The notes under the pieces: generated by a model
What the model saw: the letters and a program-made list of their open reading frames with translations, nothing else
What the model was told of the DNA's origin: nothing
The model's database searches: none
Assembly (NCBI GenBank): GCA_030278955.1
Contig: JAOANR010000005.1
Location: forward strand, 35,033,105 to 35,097,104
Source: Hygrophila difformis
Taxonomy: Eukaryota; Streptophyta; Magnoliopsida; Lamiales; Acanthaceae
DNA: 64,000 bases
Reading direction: 5' to 3'
Program-made: the position numbers and the translations under genes
Shown: piece by piece, positions 56,674 through 64,000 of the stretch
How the letters are laid out: every line of letters begins with the position of its first letter
How positions within the stretch are numbered: the stretch's first letter is position 1

Positions 56674-58020
56674 TTGGATATTTGCAGGATGCTGCTTTTT
56701 CTGTGGGTTGTTTTGGCGTCACTCATGTGTCCCCCGAGGACCAGGAGACGAGTTGCTCAGCGCGATGAGGCTGGTCCTAGCACTGCCGCTCCGGCGATGT
56801 CTGATTTTGACGAGAGCGAGTCTGAGGAGGACGAGGAGCAGCGGGGCCCTAAGCTCAAGGGTCTCCCCGACGAGGTGCGTCCCCGTCGACACGACAGGTA
56901 TCGGTTCACTACTATGGCCTCTCAGGAGTTCTACTTCGACGAGCTTCGTCGAAACAGGTCTTATGTCCCGGAGAGAGGCATATATCCTCGCCATATGGAC
57001 GACGACAGGGTTAGTCCAGTTTTGGGTCTTCTTCAGTGGACTGGGCTTGCGCGCCATCCCGAGGGCGTCGCTTCTGGGTACTTAGCTATGGAGGTCATTG
57101 CCAACATTGGCGGTCTCGGGGAGAACAGTGACTTGTCTCAAGTCTGGGTTCGGGGTCGCCATCTAGATTTCAGTGCTCGGGCGATCAACGTCTACTTTGG
57201 CCTTCCTGACGACGGCGTGTTCCGGCCACAGCCTGAGGGTCGTATACCCCCACCTGCGTGGGGCGTTTTATGCACCTTGATGGCTCCTCTGCTCGAGCAT
57301 GATCACGAGCTGAGGTTGACGACGATGGACTCTCCGTGGCGCGAGCTAGCTCAGATATGGTTAGGCCGTGTCCGGCCGATCACCTGGAGCCACATTGTTA
57401 TCGACCACGTCTATGAGACCATCTGCTTTCTCGCCCGGGGTGGTAGGGTGAATGTTGGGGCTTGTATCGCGGACAACCTGAGGGGTATGCGCCGAGGACG
57501 AGGAAGCAGGGTGATTACCCATGTTCATCTTATTTGCGGCATGTGTGCGGCTCAGGGGATCCGTACGTCACCAGAGACGGATCCTTACGAGCTATCCGCT
57601 GGCGGCTACTACCGTATCCCTAGCTACGCCCCTCGACGCAGTGCTCTTCGACGTGGGGCTCCTCCGGCTGTCCTTCGCCCGGAGCCCAACGGTGATGGTT
57701 TGATTTTAGTTGTTCCTCCTGAGCAGCCACCTCCGCCTCCCGAGGTTCCCCAGCAGGGTGCGGAGATGCCGCAGATAGTTCAGATGCTGCAGGGTATGCA
57801 GCTTAGTATGGATGCGGGGTTCGCTCGTATGGATGCTGGGTTTGCAGCTTGGCAGGCTCGCTACGACGCTCTGGATGCCAGGATGGACCTGTACCAGGCT
57901 CGCATGGATACGATCACTGCGAGACAGCTGGAGCAGCAGGCCTCCATGACCGATATGTACGCCTACATGCGTCAGATGGACGAGTATATGCGTCGTCAGT
58001 TCCCGCCCCCCGACCAGTGA
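56674..58020 (+). CDS. Antisense ORF of element B, plant-transposon-protein-like domain
   Basis: 448 residues on the strand opposite to element B. Alternative starts are at 56692 and later; the first ATG overlaps an acceptor-like TTTGCAG. Residues about 28-60 are acidic and Arg-rich. Residues about 90-310 form a compact domain with VWVRGRHLDFSARAINVYFG and WSHIVIDHVYETICFLARGG, resembling the 'putative plant transposon protein' family found in extra ORFs of plant retroelements. A Pro-rich linker follows, then a Met/Gln-rich coiled coil (about 370-440). The ORF is intact and strikingly GC-rich against AT-rich surroundings. Function unknown; family assignment from memory of the motif pattern. 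Confidence 0.7.
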   Translation: MDICRMLLFLWVVLASLMCPPRTRRRVAQRDEAGPSTAAPAMSDFDESESEEDEEQRGPKLKGLPDEVRPRRHDRYRFTTMASQEFYFDELRRNRSYVPERGIYPRHMDDDRVSPVLGLLQWTGLARHPEGVASGYLAMEVIANIGGLGENSDLSQVWVRGRHLDFSARAINVYFGLPDDGVFRPQPEGRIPPPAWGVLCTLMAPLLEHDHELRLTTMDSPWRELAQIWLGRVRPITWSHIVIDHVYETICFLARGGRVNVGACIADNLRGMRRGRGSRVITHVHLICGMCAAQGIRTSPETDPYELSAGGYYRIPSYAPRRSALRRGAPPAVLRPEPNGDGLILVVPPEQPPPPPEVPQQGAEMPQIVQMLQGMQLSMDAGFARMDAGFAAWQARYDALDARMDLYQARMDTITARQLEQQASMTDMYAYMRQMDEYMRRQFPPPDQ

Positions 58021-58345
58021 TCCTTTGTTTCTGCGTTTCCATCTAGGCTTGCTGTAGTAGTGTTTTATTTAGTCGTTTTCCTATGGACTGTACAAGGATG
58101 ACCTTGCTGATTATGTTTCGCAGTTTATGTTCCCGTTGTATCCTTGTTGACTGTTTTGACTGTTGTCCTTTAGAGAAAATGCGATGGAACTGTTCCAGTT
58201 TTGTGTTTTTTTTTTTTTATATATAATGATTTTTGGCTGAGGAATTCCAAAGGAAAAAAAATCAACTTGCATTTCATTCCTTTAAAAGAAATTTATTACA
58301 AGTAATAGGATGCGCAAAATAAATATACTATCTAAGATAAAGTAT
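58021..58345. other. Spacer between the antisense and sense ORFs of element B
   Basis: Tail-to-tail arrangement: the antisense ORF ends at 58020 and the sense ORF stop is at 58346. T-rich and A-rich stretches on opposite strands (58207-58260) could serve as polyadenylation regions for each. Confidence 0.5.
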
Positions 58346-58945
58346 CTAAAAGATCTCCGCGTCCTCTGGCAGAGTAGCGGGGTCTTCCATAGGATCATCC
58401 TCATCAGAGACCTGGCCGGTGCCCAAAGGTCCATGAAACACTGGGGATGGTGGATCGACGGCTTCCGGAACTGTGTCCGGTGTCTCCTCCGGATGGTTCT
58501 CCACGGGGCTCGGGTTTGGCGATGGGCGGACCATGTGGGGCCAGAGCCCAAGGGTTCCGTAGCGTCCATGGATAAGGCCGGATGGGCTCTCCACTGGGGA
58601 TGTTGGGCTTCGTGGTCCCATCAAGTGGTCTTCCACAGGGCTATAAGGTACTACTATATCAGTGAGGTCAAGCAGGTCCGACCCTAGATCCTCAACTCTA
58701 TCTATCACAGCATCGCTCCGTTCGGTGAGTTTTTGCACTTGAGTTTCTAAGTCTTTTATGCGATCTTGATCAGCGGCTCTCAAGTTCAGGAAGTGCTGGA
58801 GGTCAGCTTCCCTTAAGTCTCCCATTTGGTGCAGATTTGCCTCCAAGTGAGCTATACGATTTTTCATTTGTTGTATGGTTTGTTGGGTGTCAAGGTGAGC
58901 GTTCATCATCTTGATCATCAACTGCATCATGTCTTGACTAGCCAT
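58346..58945 (-). CDS. Element B sense ORF, 199-residue coiled-coil protein
   Basis: Starts MASQDMMQLMIKMMNAHLDT at 58945 and ends PEDAEIF. The first half (about residues 5-110) is heptad-rich coiled coil (QQTIQQMKNRIAHLEANLHQ; IKDLETQVQKLTER). The second half is Pro/Ser/acidic and looks disordered, with repeated SPVE motifs. There is no zinc knuckle or capsid motif. Its position after the PBS is where gag would start, so it may replace gag as an RNA- or particle-binding accessory protein. That role is inference; I do not recognise the family. Confidence 0.55.
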   Translation of the reverse strand: MASQDMMQLMIKMMNAHLDTQQTIQQMKNRIAHLEANLHQMGDLREADLQHFLNLRAADQDRIKDLETQVQKLTERSDAVIDRVEDLGSDLLDLTDIVVPYSPVEDHLMGPRSPTSPVESPSGLIHGRYGTLGLWPHMVRPSPNPSPVENHPEETPDTVPEAVDPPSPVFHGPLGTGQVSDEDDPMEDPATLPEDAEIF

Positions 58946-58974
58946 CTAGCGCAAGCAAGAGATCTAAGTTAATA

Positions 58975-59092
58975 TTCGCCAAGATTCTAAGTTCAATTCG
59001 CCAAGATTCTAGGTTCGAGTTTCCAAGATTCTAAGTTCAAGTTTCGCCAAGATGCTAAGTTCAAGTTTCGCCAAGATTCTAAGTTCATAGCA
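58975..59092. repeat. Minisatellite in the element B leader
   Basis: Five to six copies of a 21-25 bp unit built on CGCCAAGATTCTAAGTTCAA with small changes. Confidence 0.85.
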
Positions 59093-59249
59093 GAGATGCA
59101 ACATGCATATGCAAATGATATTTCCCCCCAATAATAATTTAATGCACCATATATATATATATATTTTTCCCATGGGTTTAAAAAAAAAAAATTTCTCCAT
59201 GGAAATAATAATTTAAAATTTAAAATAATAGTCAAAATATTAATAGTAG

Positions 59250-59303
59250 TTTAAAATAATAATGGTTTAAAAATAATAGTTTAAAAATAATAGTTTAAAA
59301 ATA
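59250..59303. repeat. Short tandem AATAATAGTTTAA repeats
   Basis: Three to four units of about 13 bp (AATAATRGTTTAA) immediately before the PBS. Confidence 0.8.
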
Positions 59304-59323
59304 GCCGGGCTCTGATACCAACT

Positions 59324-62120
59324 TGTAACACCCCGGTTTTTGGTCACCCAGGTCGGGATGTCACCGCCACATCTCCCTAGTAAGACACGGTTTCTCCGAG
59401 CTTACTAAAGAGATGCAAGGCTAGGTATTGCGGTATTTAAAATATTTAAAGCATTCAAAATAGCCCATACAATATAATTTGAAAATAATAATAGCATAGC
59501 GCAGCGGAAATATTTAGTTTAGTACAGTATCGCAGCGGAAAATATAAAAAGGGCCGACATGGCCAAAACACGGGTTAAACAGGCCCGTTCATAATATAGT
59601 CTAAGTGCGAAATTTAAAAGCAAAATAACAATCCCCAAAATCCCATGCATGGTTCGTGCTCACACATGCTCATTCCACATATTCTGTAAGGAAAGGAATA
59701 AAAATGGTTTTGGTCAGCAAAATTGTTGAGTAAGTTAACACATGCATGATCGTAGGGTTTAAAAGCCATAAATTTAGTAATTTAACAAAAGCATGATAAT
59801 AACATAATATTTAGTTTCATCTAATCCATATCCAATAGCATAATTTATCTCAGGCTCTATTTAATAACACATATCACATGGTTCAAGATAATAGCCATAA
59901 TTTAAATAAAGCATTTAAATAATTTAATTGGACAACAACATAGTTTAATCTAATTTAATTTAATTTAGAATCCCCATTACATTCCCGATTTGGTATTTCA
60001 AAGTTTCACGATAAAATCGCGATGTCAACAAGTTTAGCCGGTAGCCCGGCGGCCGCAACCGTATCAGCCATACCCAGTACCACTCCGGAGCCTCGGGAAA
60101 CCCATACGGATATTCACGAGAGTGTAGGCTCTAAGTTTCGCCGTTTAGGCAATTCATATCTCAAATTTAGCGCGCGGGGTCACCATCGTCCATTACGGCA
60201 CGAAGTGAATCGTTAGGGGGCACCCTGCAGAGCACTCACCCCTAATTTTAATTTATCAAGTTTGTAAGGGGATTTAGTTTTTAAAATCTGCCTTCCATTG
60301 TATTAATTTAGAAATAATATCTCAATTCGTTTCAACCCTAAAGGTTAATTCCATGTTTCAACAAGATTTCAAGATTTCGTTTCGGTAAATCACAGTTTAC
60401 TCCAAAATTCGTCTAAAATCAGATTTAATTCCAAAAACTCCAAAATTTCATATCTGACTCGGAAACATCAAGATCTACAACTTTTGTGTTTTAACTTTTT
60501 CGATCCGAGATACCTAAGTAGGTCAAAATCACCAATTTTCGCATAAGAAGAATTCTGTCCGAGTTTAATGTGTCACAGTTTAAAGATTTCAAATTCTACC
60601 ATATCAATTCAACTCCAAATTTAATGAAATTTGACAGGGATCATCTTAAGACATTTATCTACAACTTCCATGTTCGGCCAAAGATCTAAAACAGCCTAGA
60701 TCCTATGTCAAAAACGTGATCAAGATCATTCCTAAGTTCTGTCCAAGATTTCGAGATCTAGATTCCAACAGCTCAGTTTCGGTGGGTTTTCACTTATCAA
60801 ATCAACTCCAAAAATTCTCAAATTTTTACAGTAGCTAGATCTAAGTCTTAGAAACGTTTTTTGTGTTTTAAATTTTTCCGTTTGAGTTCGTTTTAAGGTT
60901 CGGAAAAATTCAACAAATCTGTTGCGCCGGTAGAACGTTTAGATTGACAGATTTACGGTTTCTTGATAATCTTTTAGTTTTGAATGTTTTAATTCATCCC
61001 AAAACCATGTAAGAGTTAACTTACAGTGTCTATGAACGTCGGGGATGTCTAGTTCGGAGGCGTGGCTTCCAGATCACCGTTTCTCCTCTCCGTTCGTCGG
61101 GTTCTACGATCTAGATTCGATACGGGGTGTTGAAAGAGAAGAACCGAAGTTAGAATCCGTTTTCGGATTGAAACGTGAAAAGATTTATCGGACTAGAGCT
61201 TACCACAACGTTTGGAGACCTTGGATTTTCGTCCAAAGCTGCTGCCTCCGTTTGGTGCTTTCCGTCGACTCCGAATTTAGGGTTTCGAACGTATAGAAGA
61301 TTGTAGGGTTTTGTAAACTTGTTTGGGGCTCCCAAGGGGCTTATTTATAGAATTCTCAATCCCTAGGGCGTCCACCACCGACCTAAAGGTCTTGAGTCAA
61401 GAGATGTTCAACCGAAAGTCGAAAAATCCGCGTTCGGGCGAGAGATTCACGCAACAAACGAATCTGTGAAGTGGCGCGGTCGTGGCGCGCTAAACCACCT
61501 TCACCGCGCGGCCACCGCGCCGACTTCGCCTGGACTTCGGTCCGGGCGGGTCGTGCGATCCGTCGTGCTTTTCCGCCTCTCTTTCGGGTTTCTATCCCTC
61601 TATGCTCCCGAATTCCGATTTTCGGGGTATATTCGGGTTCATACTTTCTCTCTAATTTTATTCTCAGTCTAGTTGGATGTTTTGGACTCGAATACTCGAG
61701 TTCATTAGTGTCGGGTTTTGGTGTACCATTTATCCATCCTTTTATTGAATTAAATTCCTTTAATTCCTTTTTAAGTAAAAATCTCATTTCTCATTTCCTT
61801 ATCTTTATTTATTTCTTTATTTGCTGGTTTCATTTATTTATTTATGGTATTTATTTTATTTATTATTTATTTATTTAATTATTGTTTTATTTTATGATGG
61901 AAAATTCTCGGGTATTACAGTCTACCCTCCTTAAGAATCAACTTCGTCCTCGAAGTTGTGTTTCGGCTTTTCTCGTGCTAAGGTCTTGTGTTTGTTTTAT
62001 TGTTTTGTGACTGAACTTAGAATTAAAACTTCTAAGCTGCCTACGTACCCGGTAAAGGGATCAAGCCATAACGTAGTCCAAAAGTTTACAAAAATGCACG
62101 AAAAATTAGGGGGTATGACA
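59324..62120 (-). repeat. Element B 5' LTR
   Basis: Partner of 51221-54013. On the - strand the TATA box is at 61341-61349. It carries a 4-bp insertion near 60511 relative to the other copy. Confidence 0.94.
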
Positions 62121-63174
62121 TGTTGCATACATGAACTGTGGCTCCAGAATCCAGCCACCAGTCTAGTGTTTTAGCAGCATCAGTTAAATGAACCTCAGTG
62201 ATCATTCCGACATGCATTTGCTCCACCATTGCCACCAAGTCCATCTCGTTTACCACGAGATTAGGTTTGTTTTCTGACTTGATGCCTGGTTTCCAGCCTT
62301 CCTGAGACGACACTCTATAATTAAGTGTCCTTTCTTCCCGCAATGGTAGCACTCTTTGTCTTTTTTGAATGCCTTGCCCTTTACTTTCAGTTTCTGGTTA
62401 TGAGGTTTCTTGCGTTCATTCATAATTCCAGATTGTTCAACTGATACATGATTAACACCTACATTTGAGCAAAGAAACAATGCATCTCTCGCACGATTCT
62501 CAGATTCAATTTGCAGATGTGTACGAAAATCTCCAACCGTAAGAATGTCAGTCGAATGCAATATCTTTTTCCTATAGTCATTCCAGGAGGGTGGCAATTT
62601 TTGATAAAACTGCCCCTATTTGCAAAGCGTCTAGAATGTTTATTTCTAGTTCCTTTAATTTGGAAACCATCACTTGCAATTCGTAGATTTGATCCATAAT
62701 TGGTTTGGAGTCTGTCATACTGAACTCAAAATATTTTAAAGCCAAAAACTTGTCCCTACCTTTTTTCTCATTTTGATATGTATTTTCCAGTGCTATCCAG
62801 ATCTCTTTTGGTGAGGTCATGTTTCGGTGCAAATCATAGAGACGATCAGATAGTGAGTTCAAAATGTATCCCCGGCATACCAATATGTCTTCTTCACGTT
62901 TTGCTCTGGCTTGTTTGACTGATTCAGAATCATCATCCTTCGGTTCTGGAATAGGTATTAGGTTCGGGTCCAGCAGGTTTGATAACTTCAATGTCGTCAA
63001 TAGAAAGATCATCTTGTCCTTCCATCTGGTATAGTTGGAGCCATTGAACCTTTCCAGTTTTCCAAGGGATTGGGCTTGAAAGTGAACACTGAGAGGTGAA
63101 TCGATACAGGTACCGGCAACAGCAATATGAGTTGCATTAGTGGACGGAGGAGCGATGGATGCATTATCAGCCAT
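62121..63174 (-). pseudogene. gag: Tork-like gag and protease N-terminus
   Basis: On the - strand ATG 63174 starts MADNASIAPPS. The gag core (LERFNGSNYTRWKDKMIFLL; NSLSDRLYDLH) is typical copia UBN2-type capsid. A frameshift near 62590 precedes PPSWNDYRKKI. The CCHC knuckle CYHCGKKGHLIIEC is near 62320, and another frameshift near 62300 precedes the protease motif WWLDSGATVHVCN, which is interrupted by element B. The piece continues at 51220. Two frameshifts make it a pseudogene. Confidence 0.88.
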
Positions 63175-63192
63175 GATTAAAATCCTTTAAAT

Positions 63193-63579
63193 TGTTAGAA
63201 ATATATTATTCTGGTAGTAGGCTTTGAGGCGTGAAGTATCACTTTCTTAAAGGATTTTAATCCTTCAGGATACAACAAAGCCACAAGCCTGCAGATTCTT
63301 AATTGAAATGAAAGTTAGGAACAGAAGTTTATTTATAGAGTAGGAATAGTTATGTTGAAGAGGCACCATATCAGATTTGAATCTGATATCTCTTGGAAGG
63401 ACACACCATATCAGATTTTATTTGAATCTGATATCTCTTCAGAAAGGCATGACTATTCATGAATACATATGTTTTATCAGATTTCAAATTTGACTTTTTA
63501 ATTTGACCTTCAGCTCGTGTGTCTCAAGTTACTGTAGCTTCTTTCCTACTTCTTTTCTCAAGCTAAAACTTCCAACAAA
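63193..63579 (-). repeat. Putative Tork-like 5' LTR
   Basis: On the - strand it starts TGTTGGAAGTTTTAGC and ends ATTTCTAACA, 387 bp, with a TATA box (TATAAATA) at 63330-63337. It lies directly before gag. The gag ATG is only 18 bases after the LTR end, and no TGGTATCAGAGC-type PBS is present. The matching 3' LTR is not seen, so the limits rest on the TG..CA ends and TATA box only. Confidence 0.55.
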
Positions 63580-64000
63580 TACCGCGCCCAAAAATTTTGG
63601 GACGATATTAACGAGAGGGAGAGAATAAGAAATTAACTTCAACTATTATTCTCATCACACACCTCACTTGAGGTTTATTATTACTATTATTATTAGGAAT
63701 GGATGAATGAAGAAACACTATGGTTGGAATATTTGACTATGTAAAAGTTGAACAAAATAAAGTATTAGGAATATGAAAATCGGGCAGGAATGAAGAAATC
63801 TAATAAAATTTAAAAGAAAAACAAGGAAAGGGAAGTAGAAAAAAGAAAATAAAAGAGAATATGTTAATGTTATGGAATATGCAATATAAATCAATTTTAT
63901 ATGTGTGATGGTGTATTTATATGCTTTTCTCGTTTTATTTGTTTACAATTTTCCATTATTTCCCTTGCACATATTATCCTTGTTCAGTCGGTTGTATTGA
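63580..64000. other. AT-rich flank
   Basis: Short (ATT)n tracts around 63675-63695 and A-rich sequence. No feature supported. Confidence 0.6.

Larger units (their letters stand above)
58946..59323 (-). other. Element B 5' leader with PBS and tandem repeats
   Basis: On the - strand the PBS TGGTATCAGAGC lies at about 59310-59321, just inside the LTR. The leader holds a minisatellite (58975-59092) and A/T repeats (59149-59166 and 59250-59300). A repeated leader is common in plant retroelements and may affect packaging or translation. Confidence 0.75.
51221..62120 (-). mobile_element. Element B: non-autonomous chromoviral gypsy retrotransposon with antisense ORF
   Basis: LTRs of 2793 and 2797 bp (TGTAACACCCC to GGTATGACA on the + strand) are flanked by TGTTG. 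The PBS is near 59312 and the PPT near 54014, both on the - strand. From its 5' end the interior carries a leader with tandem repeats, a 199-residue sense ORF, a 448-residue ORF on the opposite strand, and then pol from the RT active site to the chromodomain. Gag, protease and N-terminal RT are missing. It is inserted in the protease of the Tork-like element. Confidence 0.92.
37984..63579 (-). mobile_element. Tork-like Ty1/copia element on the - strand, split by elements A and B
   Basis: Gag and protease lie at 62121-63174, pre-integrase at 50856-51220, and integrase, RT and RNase H at 38215-40796, read right to left. Removing A (TSD ATCTT) and B (TSD TGTTG) joins the pieces. Across the B site the frame reads DSGATVHVCN and then NNKMFKTYQECKE without a break. 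The RT and integrase wording ([45 protein letters not shown]) is that of the Tork lineage. The 3' LTR is not identified because of the gap. Confidence 0.88.

Overview
This is a repeat-dominated block of plant nuclear DNA, most likely from a eudicot. Every coding region I recognise belongs to a transposable element: Ty1/copia and Ty3/gypsy LTR retrotransposons, L1-type LINEs with a terminal RNase H, and small inverted-repeat elements. I found no host gene, tRNA or rRNA. The species cannot be told from the sequence, and a 500-base N gap lies at 37484-37983.

Region 1 (1-9436) is AT-rich. It holds a promoter-like LTR fragment, a GATC-rich inverted-repeat element, Stowaway-like MITEs, a 5'-truncated decayed LINE (2662 to about 7610) and a 167-bp foldback MITE. 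Region 2 (9437-16904) is nested. A Mutator-like inverted-repeat pair encloses a Stowaway-like MITE, and that MITE is split by a full-length LINE (9979-16606) with a 14-16 bp target-site duplication. The LINE is nearly intact: ORF1 carries an RRM, and ORF2 carries endonuclease, RT and RNase H with one frameshift and two in-frame TGA codons.

Region 3 (about 18322-27880) is a Sirevirus-type copia element on the + strand. It has a partial 5' LTR, PBS, gag, pol, a long env-like ORF, three spaced polypurine tracts and the start of a 3' LTR. Region 4 (about 27.8-37.5 kb), called element D, is a Tat/Athila-like gypsy derivative. It has a PBS at 32079 and a 1.38-kb direct repeat (30101-31483 and 36101-37483). 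It lacks a recognisable pol but carries an unidentified gene with an in-frame 1.2-kb intron. It also contains three blocks of a nested palindromic GTCGCGG motif, two of them just upstream of TATA boxes; this is the most unusual feature of the window.

Region 5 (37984-63579) is a Tork-like copia element on the - strand, split by two younger gypsy insertions with perfect 5-bp target-site duplications. Element A (40797-50855, TSD ATCTT) has nearly identical 2.28-kb LTRs around a thoroughly decayed Tekay/Del-like interior. Element B (51221-62120, TSD TGTTG) has 2.79-kb LTRs and an uninterrupted RNase H-integrase-chromodomain ORF. Its gag, protease and N-terminal RT are replaced by a GC-rich antisense ORF and a sense coiled-coil ORF. 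Removing A and B restores reading through the Tork protease and pre-integrase region, which confirms the nesting order. The last 420 bases are AT-rich flank.

Coordinates, motifs, junctions and TSDs were read directly from the sequence. Family names come from known motif signatures. LTR identities are by-eye estimates.
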